A stretch of DNA of 64,000 nt from Plazaster borealis (GCA_021014325.1 CM037463.1:22452026-22516025); one strand, 5' to 3'. Positions 51,101-55,185 are shown, counted from the stretch's first letter. Program-made: numbers and translations. Notes: generated by a model from the letters alone, not told the origin.

Positions 51101-51442
51101 GTGTTCAACGTACTTCGGGCGCCTTTATTAATAGGCCTACGTTTGTCTTTCTTTCCCTACAGTTTTCATCAGATTCGCGCCATTTTAACTGATCATTTAT
51201 ACGACACCGGGGCTCGGTATTTCAATTGAAAGCCCTCCCTCAATTTAACCTATAGACGGATGGTGAGGCTACAGTCTTGTTTCAAGGCAATCCCTTTTGA
51301 ATCCTAGAGTTTGTTTTTGGAGTTAAATCATAAGAATACAGCGAGAACTTGTGTGAATACTTACCTCTTCTCATACAAAACCTGCAAGCGGCTGTTCTCA
51401 AGTCTACACACTTGAGGTTGGCGCAACGTGCTTCAGCAGATC
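3687..51442 (-). CDS. Unrecognised acidic multi-exon protein (11 exons found, 5' end missing)
   Basis: Eleven minus-strand exons join without any frame break: 51365-51442, 31654-31697, 12907-12991, 10559-10729, 9658-9821, 8756-8890, 8095-8224, 6740-6829, 5619-5981, 5116-5232 and 3687-3763. Intron phases in order are 1,0,1,1,0,0,1,1,1,1. Every boundary has AG/GT. The product has 483 residues plus a stop and lacks its start exon. From N to C: a basic four-Cys segment (about 1-25), a Glu-rich linker (26-125), a predicted helical region with conserved-looking hydrophobics (about 126-225), a Tyr/Pro-rich segment (226-268), then a long Glu/Asp-rich tail (299-458) ending in GELE. Acidity, early cysteines and an Arg-Arg would fit a granin-like secretory or matrix protein, but I recognise no family, so this is inference only. 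The two largest introns could hide further small exons. Confidence 0.8.
3948..4325. mobile_element. TTAA MITE, variant with GGAACGTTA ends
   Basis: It is bounded by TTAA at both ends. The TIRs are AGGAACGTTAGAGAACTGGT and the inverse of ACCAATTCTGTAATGATCCT. The interior resembles the other TTAA elements in the window (ctcgtgacccagatggccga). It is diverged and therefore older. Confidence 0.6.
4433..4558. repeat. MITE 3'-half remnant
   Basis: The stretch reads like the right half of the TTAA MITEs (cgactccgatgaccgattga, then ggtttgttatttcg, then a TTTAAA end), but no left half is present. Confidence 0.45.
4572..4960. mobile_element. TTAA MITE, subfamily B (GTAACG central palindrome)
   Basis: The ends are TTTAAAGGGACTGTATACGT and its inverse near 4940-4960. 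The centre is a strong palindrome (AAACGTTACTGCAGTAACG, 4752-4780). Near-identical relatives are at 22984-23381 and 38253-39018. It sits in the intron between exons 10 and 11. Confidence 0.75.
5116..5232 (-). CDS. Exon 10, acidic
   Basis: This 117-nt exon (phase 1 to phase 1) encodes DVEEIATAEEEANDDLEDEI, then VEAADDNSAWKDLVLLLDE. The acceptor is gctttgaacaacag and the donor is GACGAAG/gtaact. It continues the acidic helix of exon 9 and ends in a short hydrophobic WKDLVLLL motif. Confidence 0.8.
5492..5561 (-). tRNA. tRNA-Asn-like sequence, probably pseudogene or SINE head
   Basis: The minus strand has a perfect 7-bp acceptor stem (GAGTAGA/TCTACTC), an anticodon arm CCGGC-ACGTTAA-TCCGG with anticodon GTT (Asn), and a T-arm with GGTTCAAGTCC. 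Against function: the D-arm does not pair properly, position 33 is C instead of T, and each of the anticodon and T stems has a mismatch. A G-run (5569-5579) flanks it on the 5' side. Confidence 0.5.
5619..5981 (-). CDS. Exon 9, largest exon, acidic tail
   Basis: This 363-nt exon (phase 1 to phase 1) is the largest found. It opens with DILSQLLPESFWNEGDISEE, passes through a Met/Tyr/Pro-containing segment (NLYPSMPLGNGYQTYEDEKD), and ends in an almost pure acidic helix that includes EDAEDAEEELEKELEEIEPE. The acceptor is atgttcccaaatccag and the donor is TTCAAG/gtattt. An ATG read-through into the intron (MSMFPNP) gives a longer open frame, but the acceptor explains the start better. Confidence 0.85.
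6053..6147. repeat. TTG/CTG microsatellite
   Basis: About 95 bases of interrupted (TTG/CTG)n lie in the intron between exons 8 and 9. On the other strand it is (CAA/CAG)n. The poly-Leu and poly-Cys frames it opens are artefacts. Confidence 0.9.
6740..6829 (-). CDS. Exon 8, short helical segment
   Basis: This 90-nt exon (phase 1 to phase 1) encodes ETIALSEIANIVADQIENGE followed by MSTDRGERII. It is probably helical. The acceptor is attttgtacag and the donor is ATCG/gtgaga. Confidence 0.75.
7005..7172. mobile_element. GC-rich foldback with GGGCCCTTTCGAAACC ends
   Basis: The left end (GGGCCCTTTCGAAACCGCGG) is roughly inverted at the right (GTCGAGGTTTTAAAAAGGGCC). Just inside the right end is a short array of CCTAAGCCGGAG units. 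Relatives: 36929-37083, 49154-49297, 52191-52337 and 55186-55300. Confidence 0.6.
7199..7390. mobile_element. Foldback MITE with GGGCCCAATTTCATAGAGC ends
   Basis: The terminal inverted repeats GGCCCAATTTCATAGAGC and GCTCTATGAAATTGGGCC are nearly perfect. The interior repeats GCTTAGCA/TGCTAAGC motifs. A diverged partial relative appears near 50957-51030. Confidence 0.75.
7440..7667. repeat. MITE remnant ending at a shared TTAA
   Basis: This is the right half of the element found complete at 37562-37916 (atgtgtttacatgctg, gttgattacacaaagcatga, atcctgtataaaacc). It ends exactly where the MITE at 7664 begins, so the two share one TTTAAA. Confidence 0.6.
7664..8028 (+). mobile_element. TTAA MITE, subfamily A
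   Basis: The ends are TTTAAAGGCACTGTACACGT and the inverse CAGTGCCTTTAA. This and the other subfamily A copies are about 365-380 bases long. It lies in the intron between exons 7 and 8. The central palindrome is reduced here to aaaagcattttattcc. Confidence 0.85.
8095..8224 (-). CDS. Exon 7, Tyr/Pro-rich segment
   Basis: This 130-nt exon (phase 0 to phase 1) encodes VEEILNRPAPYNPRDYIDYP, then MPYEETYPESVDYNEMFQKP and YSE. It contains seven Tyr and six Pro in 43 residues. The acceptor is actgtacgcag and the donor is GAAG/gtaaga. A TTAA MITE (7664-8028) ends about 65 bases downstream in the adjoining intron. Confidence 0.8.
8451..8600 (-). mobile_element. tRNA-derived SINE, second family
   Basis: Reading the minus strand, the head has an A-box-like TTGGCTCAGTGGTT and a B box GGTTCGAATCC. 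It is followed by a unique body ending in GGGGTTTTCCTCC. It is distinct from the tRNA-Leu SINE. Confidence 0.65.
8756..8890 (-). CDS. Exon 6, helical core continued
   Basis: This 135-nt exon (phase 0 to phase 0) encodes 45 residues beginning INEEYAFFVKEAVSQELEEL and ending PQPVDPVDTDY. The first two thirds look helical; the end is rich in Pro and Asp. The acceptor is gacatcttcag and the donor is TTAT/gtgagt. Confidence 0.85.
9200..9375. repeat. Imperfect GC-rich foldback
   Basis: The block contains repeated and inverted GGGTC/GACCC and CCGGG/CCCGG motifs (for example CCGGGTCAGGCTGACCCGG, 9247-9265, a near-perfect hairpin). It resembles the GC-rich foldback family but lacks the same ends. Confidence 0.4.
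9658..9821 (-). CDS. Exon 5, helical core
   Basis: This 164-nt exon (phase 1 to phase 0) encodes the most protein-like part of the gene: GLFDDNFDEYHLTEQDAREL, then LREFSDPAQVALFIMESDDV, then TGFLRAVGMLLEQGF. The regular spacing of Leu, Phe and Ile suggests two or three amphipathic helices. The acceptor is tttgttttcttacccag and the donor is GATTT/gtgagt. Confidence 0.85.
10559..10729 (-). CDS. Exon 4, Glu-rich segment
   Basis: This 171-nt exon (phase 1 to phase 1) encodes a Glu-rich stretch that includes ETPEEVEGSGAASEEEKEEV and VIDYRDIEVDDGSDVINENN. The acceptor is ttttcgtatag and the donor is TACGCAG/gtgcgg. The composition continues the acidic linker. Its Ser-Gly inside acidic residues is a possible glycosaminoglycan attachment context (speculative). 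Confidence 0.8.
10985..11150 (-). mobile_element. tRNA-Leu-derived SINE, partial copy
   Basis: The tRNA head on the minus strand begins TGGCGTGTCGTGGCCGAGAG and has a B box GGGTTCGAGTCC. The body matches the other copies only through the motif GTCCTTAAGCAAGACACTTA; beyond about 11020 it diverges. Confidence 0.75.
11406..11545 (-). CDS. Possible alternative terminal exon
   Basis: Within the intron between exons 3 and 4 is a minus-strand reading frame that looks protein-like and ends in TAG: GVFADGIVGAPRSLTWRALV, then GIEFEYNISKDELKEMSETF and DRDYSD. If an acceptor AG just above 11545 is used, it joins exon 3 in the correct phase (G/GT). The acceptor has a poor pyrimidine tract. It could instead be a coding relic of a mobile element or a chance open frame. 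Confidence 0.25.
11747..11760 (+). promoter_or_regulatory. YY1-like motif
   Basis: CCAAGATGGCGGC matches the YY1 consensus (AANATGGCGGC), which often overlaps start codons of metazoan genes. Here the ATG opens only about 20 codons before a stop, so a cryptic promoter or relic is more likely than a gene. Confidence 0.3.
12389..12433 (+). repeat. Hammerhead-like core repeat (copy a)
   Basis: The sequence TTTCAGAAAGACTCTTATG continues into GGGTCGAAACGTAATG. GACTC and GGGTC can pair as a stem II, followed by GAAAC as in hammerhead ribozymes. The upstream CUGAUGA box is not conserved. Confidence 0.4.
12611..12853. repeat. Two-copy tandem duplication, about 144 bp
   Basis: The segment starting GGACTCGGGAAAGTACTGAG (12612) recurs at 12756, and both copies run on into CAAATATTATTCTTTATCC-like sequence. 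The copies differ at scattered positions. Confidence 0.75.
12907..12991 (-). CDS. Exon 3, acidic linker
   Basis: This 85-nt exon encodes ATETLGVESKDPVKIEDVED and then EKTSQETK. The acceptor is ttttttgcag and the donor is AAAAG/gtaaac. It begins in phase 0 and ends in phase 1. It is rich in Glu, Asp, Lys and Thr, with no hydrophobic core, and probably forms an extended linker. Confidence 0.7.
13600..13979 (+). mobile_element. TTAA MITE, subfamily A, intact
   Basis: It is flanked by TTAA at 13600-13603 and 13976-13979. The TIRs are AGGCACTGTACACGTTTGGT and its inverse with two changes. The central palindrome is ACTTCTTGCAAGAAGT. This is one of the best preserved copies. Confidence 0.9.
14491..14674. 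mobile_element. Foldback element with poly-C ends
   Basis: The left arm (CCCGGACGCAATAATTTTTT, then CCTACGAA and TTGTCCCCCTA) is inverted at the right (TGGGGGACAAA, then TTTGTAGGAAAAAAAA and CGCCCCCGGAC). A run of C lies at the left tip. Confidence 0.65.
16200..16329. mobile_element. Inverted-repeat element carrying two CRE palindromes
   Basis: The arms at 16200-16224 and 16305-16329 are 25 bases long and differ at two positions. Each contains TGATGACGTCA, that is, a full CRE palindrome TGACGTCA. Weaker pairing continues outward to about 16159 and 16352. Confidence 0.65.
17633..17805 (+). repeat. Truncated TTAA MITE (left half)
   Basis: It begins TTTAAAGGCAGGATATATTG and runs through acttacttggtgagaag to gactcccttcgaagtaat, like subfamily A, then stops at the central region where another element begins. 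Confidence 0.6.
17848..18063 (-). mobile_element. Repeat family with GTCAACGTAATGCTG, reverse copy
   Basis: On the minus strand it begins TTAAAGTTAGGGTCATAGAT, contains TTTGTCAACGTAATGCTGA and CATGTGAAAGTTTCAGCTAA, and ends in AGCGGGTACCAACCGCAT. The forward copy is at 32499-32697, with a fragment at 56668-56770. Confidence 0.7.
19578..19725. mobile_element. Foldback MITE with CTCF-like TIRs
   Basis: The left TIR runs CAATGGGAGACTTTAAAACG into CTAGGTGGCAGCAGACTTAC. The right TIR is its inverse, ending AGCGTCCCAAAAGTCCCCCA. The loop holds gttctgagcatgcgc. Confidence 0.85.
20500..21430. repeat. Degenerate tandem array of CTTTGAATCAAGATAAGGTA
   Basis: The motif recurs about eight times (near 20583, 20776, 20916, 20959, 21063, 21108, 21330 and 21388). 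It is interspersed with GCTTCGGGTATGCTTACTCT and TTTTGTTATGTTGGCAAACA. Spacing is irregular, so this is an old satellite. Confidence 0.7.
22984..23381 (-). mobile_element. TTAA MITE, subfamily B, intact
   Basis: TTAA flanks lie at 22984-22987 and 23378-23381. The TIRs are AGGCATCGTACACGTTTGGT and the inverse of ACCAAACGTGTATGATGCTT. The central palindrome is GAGAAGCGTTGCGGTAACGC followed by TTCTCAG. It is in the opposite orientation to the copy at 4572. Confidence 0.85.
23968..24017. repeat. AT palindrome array (ATTAATTAATGTAC)
   Basis: ATTAATTAATGTTC/ATTAATGTAC units repeat three times and are self-complementary. The array could form a cruciform. Confidence 0.75.
24078..24545. repeat. Three-copy tandem repeat, about 160-180 bp
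   Basis: Units begin GTCCTTGGGGATGTCTATTT (24081), GTCTTCATGGATGTCTATAT (24259) and GTCCTCATGGCCGTCTACCT (24417). Each continues through TGCGTGTGTATTTACGC-like and ATAGACGTAACTTG-like motifs. Confidence 0.75.
24842..25180. repeat. Two-copy tandem repeat, about 180 bp
   Basis: Copies start TCGCCCAAATTTGGACGTCA and TCTCCCAAGTCTGGACTTCA. They share AGCAGGTTGTAGAATATAGC and GGGGCTGTATTTTATAGCAA and end GTAGTTGCTCTGTT. Confidence 0.8.
25533..25580 (+). repeat. Hammerhead-like core repeat (copy b)
   Basis: CTCTGACGAAGGTCCGGTTT is followed by GGATCGAAAGCTAAGGCC. CTGACGA, a 5-bp stem GGTCC/GGATC and GAAAG lie in hammerhead order. An inverted copy is at 56172-56222. Confidence 0.45.
28416..28796 (+). 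mobile_element. TTAA MITE, subfamily A with a different centre
   Basis: TTAA flanks lie at 28416-28419 and 28793-28796. Arms match subfamily A, but the centre is AAAGACTTCAGGCCTGAAGC and then CTTTTTCAG, not ACTTCTTGCAAGAAGT. It shares this centre with the copy at 48274. Confidence 0.85.
29762..30140. repeat. Four-unit tandem repeat, 106 bp with one 81-bp unit
   Basis: Units start CTTGTTTGAACTTAATTTTT at 29762, 29868, 29949 and 30055. The second lacks 25 bases (around GGCAAGTGAAATAAGCACA). Units are nearly identical, so the array is young. Confidence 0.9.
30740..31110 (+). repeat. Truncated copy of the GGGACACGTTGCC element
   Basis: It begins TTAAAGGGCCACATTGCTGC and ends CCGATCCGAAGGCAATGTGC. 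In between, inverted ATGGTCCGTAATTTTGTGGA and AAAATGGCGGACCGTGT form a hairpin like that at 53058-53103. The right TTAA is missing. Confidence 0.6.
31654..31697 (-). CDS. Small exon 2
   Basis: This 44-nt exon encodes ESIKDTPPVSAVSTK, with the first Glu codon split across the upstream junction. The acceptor is tttgtttaccttaggctatacag and the donor is AAAA/gtaagt. It is supported mainly because it links exon 1 (phase 1) and exon 3 (phase 0) in frame. It is isolated between two introns of about 19-20 kb, so it is less certain than the 3' exons. Confidence 0.5.
32499..32697 (+). mobile_element. Repeat family with GTCAACGTAATGCTG, forward copy
   Basis: It starts TTAAAGGTGGGTCATGGATT and contains TTTGTCAACGTAATGCTGC and CATGTGAAAGTTTCAGCTAA. 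It ends AGCGGGTACCAACCGTACC. Its inverse lies at 17848-18063. Confidence 0.7.
36028..36193. promoter_or_regulatory. Cluster of transcription-factor-like motifs
   Basis: Seen: two ACGTCA CRE half-sites (36028, 36039), a CACGTG E-box (36134), a CArG box CCATATAAGG (36174-36183) and an overlapping nuclear-receptor DR1 AGGTCAAAGGTTA (36181-36193). The clustering suggests an intronic enhancer or an unannotated promoter, but motif matches alone are weak evidence. Confidence 0.3.
36929..37083. mobile_element. GC-rich foldback (GGCTCCGG core)
   Basis: The left arm TTTCCCAAACCTCGGCTTTG and GCTCCGGCTCCGGCTTGG is roughly inverted at CCGGAGCCAGATCCTAAGCC and AAGGTTGAGCAAAAGCC. The structure matches 49154-49297. 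Confidence 0.65.
37562..37916. mobile_element. TTAA MITE with AGGTATTATACAGGAT ends
   Basis: The TIRs are AAAGGTATTATACAGGATTG and the inverse of ATCCTGTATAATACCTTT. The left TTAA is present; the right is TTGC. The right half matches the fragment at 7440-7667. Confidence 0.75.
38253..39018 (+). mobile_element. TTAA MITE, subfamily B, interrupted by a SINE
   Basis: TTAA flanks lie at 38253-38256 and 39015-39018. The sequence matches the copy at 4572 on both sides of a SINE: it breaks after ACCGCAGTA near 38527 and resumes at AACTTCGAAGTGAAA near 38896. Confidence 0.85.
38527..38894 (-). mobile_element. tRNA-Leu-derived SINE, full length, nested
   Basis: Read on the minus strand, it begins TGGCGTGTCGTGGCCGAGCG (A box) and has an anticodon-region ACTCAAGCT resembling tRNA-Leu(CAA). 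The B box is GGGTTCGAATCC. A body of about 270 bases follows, ending in a (TAA)n tail. The open frame on the plus strand is a shadow, conserved only because the SINE is. Confidence 0.9.
39500..40980. repeat. 165-bp satellite with internal palindromes
   Basis: GTTCTCAACT-type landmarks lie at 39786, 39951, 40116, 40281, 40446 and 40611, spaced exactly 165 bases. Each unit carries TGGTGTAAACGTTACACCA, with 8-bp inverted arms. Units outside 39786-40611 are shortened or diverged. Confidence 0.92.
41793..41845 (-). repeat. Hammerhead-like core repeat (copy c)
   Basis: The minus strand reads CTTCGAGAAAGACTCGGCTA and GGGTGGAAACGTCAGGCC. GACTC/GGGTG pair imperfectly, followed by GAAAC. A diverged plus-strand relative is at 58100-58150. 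Confidence 0.4.
42082..42204. mobile_element. Foldback MITE with CTCF-like TIRs (first of a pair)
   Basis: The TIRs are TTTTGGGGACGCTAGATGGC and AGCAGAC, with their inverse ending CACCTAGCGTCCCCAAGT. It directly abuts the next copy. Confidence 0.85.
42205..42343. mobile_element. Foldback MITE with CTCF-like TIRs (second of a pair)
   Basis: It has TTTTGGAACGCTGGGTGGCA at the left and GCTGCCACATAGTGTCCCCA at the right. The loop shares cagagcatgcgc with the 19578 copy. The two arms have diverged more than in the neighbouring copy. Confidence 0.85.
43625..44001 (-). mobile_element. TTAA MITE, subfamily A, reverse
   Basis: Reverse copy with the centre CTTCTTGCAAGAAGT. The left TTAA has decayed (TTCAA) and the right is TTTA, so it is older or post-insertionally damaged. 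Confidence 0.8.
45037..45412 (+). mobile_element. TTAA MITE, subfamily A, intact
   Basis: TTAA flanks lie at 45037-45040 and 45409-45412. The TIRs are intact and the centre is ACTTCTTGCAAGAAG. It is very similar to the 13600 copy. Confidence 0.9.
46579..46946 (-). mobile_element. TTAA MITE, subfamily A, reverse
   Basis: TTAA flanks lie at 46579-46582 and 46943-46946. It has a small deletion in the right arm (CTACGAGGGAG lacks GTTACTTCA). A SINE fragment starts almost immediately to its right. Confidence 0.88.
46955..47191 (-). mobile_element. tRNA-Leu-derived SINE, 3'-truncated
   Basis: The head on the minus strand is GGCATGTCTTAGCCGAGCGG with a B box GGGTTCGAGTCG. The body extends only to GTAGTGCACGTAAAAGACAC, so the (TAA)n tail half is missing. 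Confidence 0.85.
47268..47312 (+). repeat. Hammerhead-like core repeat (copy d)
   Basis: AAGATGATGAAGGCATACTG is followed by ATCGAAACGTCAAG. It has GATGA and CGAAACGTC in order, but its stem II is weak. Confidence 0.35.
48274..48652 (-). mobile_element. TTAA MITE, subfamily A with alternative centre, reverse
   Basis: The left TTAA is at 48274-48277; the right has become TTGTAA. The centre is CTTCAGGCCTAAAGTC, related to that of the 28416 copy. Confidence 0.8.
49154..49297. mobile_element. GC-rich foldback with (GGCTCC)n arms
   Basis: The left arm holds four GGCTCC units and the right arm the inverse GGAGCC units. Both are bounded by GGACTTTTCCAAA and TTTGGAAAAGGTC. Confidence 0.75.
49597..49941 (-). 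mobile_element. tRNA-Leu-derived SINE, near full length
   Basis: It has the same body as 38527-38894, head box GCGGCCGAGTGGTTAAGAGC, B box GGGTTCGAGTCC, and a (TAA)n tail at 49597-49610. A short deletion (AAGTGTCT region) distinguishes it. Confidence 0.9.
51365..51442 (-). CDS. Exon 1 of those found: Cys-containing segment
   Basis: This 78-nt exon encodes SAEARCANLKCVDLRTAACR followed by FCMRR; four Cys are spaced C-x4-C-x7-C-x2-C. The acceptor has a good pyrimidine tract (cccttttttcattgttacag) and the donor is GAAGAG/gtaagt. It starts with the last two bases of a codon, so an upstream exon ending in phase 1 must exist. The segment could follow a signal peptide, and the Arg-Arg could be a convertase site (inference). 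No convincing start exon was found between 51443 and 64000. Confidence 0.55.
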
Positions 51443-52190
51443 CTGTAACAATGAAAAAAGGGACATCGTAAATTCATAGCATATTGAAATAATGTTAAGA
51501 TTTATTGTTCAAGAGTTTGGTTTAATAGACAAAAATTCAGTGTAGGTTAAACCAATGGACTCAATTAGGAGGGGACAGCGGTCCACTTCGGGCTTGGCAT
51601 CAAGATCGGTGCTCCCCAAATACAGCTCTATTGTTAACATGTTTTCTCTTACAGGTGTATTCGACAGTAGGTAGGCGCATGAGAATTTTTTTTATTCACG
51701 GTCGAGGAACGAGTTAGGGAATAACAGCAGTTCCTTTGGGTTTTTCTAGCAGTAGTTTTGCTTGGTGGTTGCTGGGTGTGTTTTGATAGTCTTTCAACAT
51801 GTTATTTTTGCCTCATTTTAGCCACTCAGAGGCAAGCTGTTTCACCTTAACTTATCAATTAATATATCGACATCGATGAAACACTCAGCTGATGAATAAT
51901 TGACTGTGTCACCTTCACATATCATGTGTTCTCTGTTAATGGTCCGTGCAGTCGCACGATACTATTGGGTTACACTGAACATTATGCACAAATCCTCAAA
52001 ACATAGACACTCGACCAACTTGGCAATTCACTCGGCCTTTGCTCCCGGTTTCCCTTAGTATCGATAGTCACAATTACTCTAAATTTATGCACTTTGCGTT
52101 AGCGCCTGGTTTACTGGGTTTGACTGATCTTACTGTCTATCATTTGATATCCTTATTAACTCGAAAGTTTGTGCCGGTGCATTATTACCG

Positions 52191-52337
52191 CTACCCTTTT
52201 CGAAAACACGGATTCTCAACTGAGGCTCTGTAACCGGCTCTGTCCAATACGCGTTGAAACCCATGTGAAAACGGGCTCAGTCGGAGTTTGTAAGCCGGAG
52301 CCACCATGTGGCCCTCGTTTCGAAAACAGAACTGGCC
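52191..52337. mobile_element. Foldback with CCCTTTTCGAAAAC ends
   Basis: The left end CTACCCTTTTCGAAAACACG is partly inverted at GGCCCTCGTTTCGAAAACAG. Internal ACCGGCTCTG and AAGCCGGAGCC also pair. It belongs to the GC-rich foldback family. Confidence 0.5.
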
Positions 52338-52385
52338 TTGTGACATTTTGAATCTTTGCATGGTGTGAGTAGCAAAAAGTGACTG

Positions 52386-53277
52386 TTAAAGGGACACGTT
52401 GCCTTCAAATCTCATGAAATTTTACTGTTTGGAGGTGTTCCTTATACTTATTAAGAGTTGTTCGTGCAATAACATGCCTTTAATGTGTTATAATTAGTGA
52501 ATGGTGATTAAAAAAAAAACCCATTGCCATCTGACCCCGAGATCTGCCCCGCGAAACGTATACGTATTTCCAGCCGTAAATACCACCGTCCATGTAATGG
52601 GCAAAATGCGCGACGAACAGTCGTTACGCTAGTGCCGTAGTCAGTGGCCTGGCCATGGTAAACCAGTCAGATCTCCTTGCTCTATGGTCAGATGAAAACC
52701 GGGTAATAATCTCATTTTCTACCTCGCTCGTAACTTGTAAACCGAGCTAAAGCTAGCTCAGTATTGGGTCCGAAATATCCAGCCGCGTATTTGCGGAACG
52801 GCCAGCCGCATATTCAGAATATTAGAACACATGCAGTACAGGGAGGAGACAAACTATCACATTTGGTTCACCTCCCTGTACTGCGTGTGTTCTAATCGCC
52901 GGCTGGCTATATCGGGCCCAATACTGTGCTAGATTCAGCTCGGTGTTGGATATTTATTGGAATACAATAAACAGATGGTAATCGTAACATTTTTAATAAA
53001 ATAATTGCTCAGTCGTAGTTCAACAGCTGCGACTGGAAATAAGACTAACAGAATTTGTCCGCCATTTATGGGAGTCAAAATCTTGACTCCCATAAATGGC
53101 GGAGCGTTTTGTTTCGCGAAGGTGAGCAAAAGTGAAGCATTTCTAAGGCACGTTTGTGTGGATAATTATATTCTACTTTGTAAACATCTTTCCGACCGTG
53201 CTCATTATACATCAAACGCTTGTTATAGCCCAAAAGCGCCCAACAGCGCCCAACCCGAAGGCAACGTGTCCCTTTAA
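52386..53277 (+). mobile_element. TTAA element with GGGACACGTTGCC TIRs, about 890 bp
   Basis: TTAA lies at 52386-52389 and 53274-53277. TIRs are AAAGGGACACGTTGCCTTC and GAAGGCAACGTGTCCCTTT, a perfect inverse. No transposase frame is visible. It contains a further foldback (52741-52944) and a 21-bp perfect hairpin (53058-53103). Confidence 0.85.
52741..52944. mobile_element. Foldback nested inside the 52386 element
   Basis: The arms ACCGAGCTAAAGCTAGCTCA and GTATTGGGTCCGAAATATCC are inverted at GGATATATCGGGCCC-like and TGTGCTAGATTCAGCTCGGT. Inner arms (ACATGCAGTACAGGGAGG) also pair. Confidence 0.75.
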
Positions 53278-53345
53278 GCTTGCGGGTACACCATGTTTAA
53301 ATCTCTCTTGGGGGAGTGTTGGCTCTGAAAAGAACCGCAGTGATC

Positions 53346-53390
53346 GCGACGTTTCGATCAGTATACTCTGCTCGTCTTCATGAGAATGTG
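53346..53390 (-). repeat. Hammerhead-like core repeat (copy e)
   Basis: The minus strand reads CATGAAGACGAGCAGAGTAT and ACTGATCGAAACGTCG. Stem II (GAGCAG/CTGATC) has one mismatch. Confidence 0.4.
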
Positions 53391-54743
53391 CCTTAAACAG
53401 GCCTAAAAAAGCTCAACAAACATTAGTCTGTTGCCGCTCTAAATATGTGTCATAAAATGAGAGCGATTGTGTTGATAAGTGGTCAGGGAGCCCGACATAA
53501 TGTCTTCCCATGCGTTGGGCTTGTCTGAGTTTCATCCCCGCCATGACCGTGCATACATCAACAATTCAAACCCGCAGCGGGGAGGAAAGTCGAGAATTTG
53601 CGAAGCGAATTAGGGGCGTCCTCGCGGGGACTCACAGACCGCGTGATGCGGACGAACTGCCACAGTTGATTTACAAACCTCAAAAAGGCAAAGGACGTAA
53701 GGTGTTTTATAGAATCTGAGAAACGGCGGCAAAAATAATCCGTCACCTTCTTCTACTAGAGGAGAATGATCATTTGGGGACGAGGTTAGAATTACAATTT
53801 GTCCTATGGCTGTAGTGAGCAACATGTAATGGAAGTCTGTGGGGATTTCCGCACAAAGACTACCGTATACAGCAGGGACCGTAACATTATTTGTATAGAA
53901 ACAGGATCGGTGAGCACATTATTACTCCGCCTCGGGAGAAGACTAACTTTATTTATTGTCTTGGAACTTTTCGGCCCGGGAGGGTTGCGTTTCGTCAGTC
54001 AATTACTCGGCGGTCTGTGGGGATTACATAGGATATGTCACGTGGGGCATGCCTAAATTATCCATCAGGCAAAGGCCTTTGCACTACACCTTACAGAGGA
54101 ACAGTTGAGAAAACATGATCAATGTAAATGTGGCTCGCGACAGGATATTGGATTTTGTTACATTGCATTAATAGTTCAATCAAGAACAACCTAAATTTAT
54201 CGTAAACGTCTGACACTTTCGTCTGACACGAAATCAACCGGTACAATTTGACATGAAAAATCAACACATCATTAAGGATACTAACAGAGGATAATGAGCA
54301 ATTCTTTATCAATAAATACATCGTCATTGTTGTTTTTGTGGAGTTTCTTTCCTCTATAGCACAATGATATATTGCAACGATACAATCTCCTAGTTTTAAC
54401 AATAACACATCATCAAGAGTGGTTGTTCTGTTGTCGAGAAGACAGTTGGTTTGTTCGCTTGTTTGTTTGTTTGCTTGCTTGATTGTTTGTCGGGGTGTTT
54501 AATGTGTGTTTGTTGGGGTGTTTGTTTGTTTGTTTGTTTTTTATTTGTTTGTTTAGATCTTCCCAACAAGGGAACTCAGAAAATCTCCGGCAGGGGGAAC
54601 GCAGAGCTGGCAGCAGCCAATTTCTCCCAAACAAACATTCGTCTGACGATTCTATTTATATGAATTGCACAAACGAATGAATTGTGATTCAGTAACTACA
54701 CGACAATACTCGTTCTCGTCGTTGTGAAACCAGTGGTTTGGTT

Positions 54744-54815
54744 GGCCGGATTCGAAGTCACAACCTCGTGATTGCAAGTCTTGCAATCTAACCACACAGT
54801 CCATTTGGCAGTGAT
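54744..54815 (-). repeat. tRNA-like SINE fragment
   Basis: The minus strand has an A-box-like TGTGTGGTTAGATT and a B-box-like GACTTCGAATCC about 40 bases apart. No proper clover-leaf forms. Confidence 0.4.
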
Positions 54816-55185
54816 CCTGTCCACGTGTGTTACGTAACTGCTAAATATTTACTGGCATGGGTCTTTTGGGCAGTTTTTACACTTTGCAATACAGTGAAAG
54901 AGGGAGAAGCAAATGTGACTGTTATATCTCAATGTACGATGCGTGACGAGCAAGTAAGTCATCAATTCACAACCCGTACTCTATCAATGTTGATGAATAT
55001 TTAAAATATACTATGAAAATATCATGAATATGTATTTTATATTTGAGGTTTGTACTCTAAAATAATAGCAGCACTATTTGACTACTATGTTTGTCACCTT
55101 GTTTGCAATGACAATCAGGGATGTTGATTCTAATCATACAGAGAAGGTACAAGACTATTTTACATTCCAACCCCCTTTTGAGACT

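Larger units (their letters stand above)
31698..51364 (-). other. Intron of 19.7 kb between exons 1 and 2
   Basis: No further exon could be supported. Contents: the repeat at 32499, the 37562 MITE, SINE-in-MITE at 38253, a 165-bp satellite, two CTCF-motif foldbacks, four subfamily A MITEs and two further SINEs. Between 32700 and 36000, 44003 and 45030, and 45413 and 46570 I see only unstructured DNA. Overlapping minus frames at 42537-43048 have no recognisable motif. Confidence 0.5.

Noticed and set aside
55060..55150. Possible first exon MIRINIPDCHCKQ (-), phase 1
   Set aside because: It has the right phase but no signal-peptide character and a weak donor (gtgaca).
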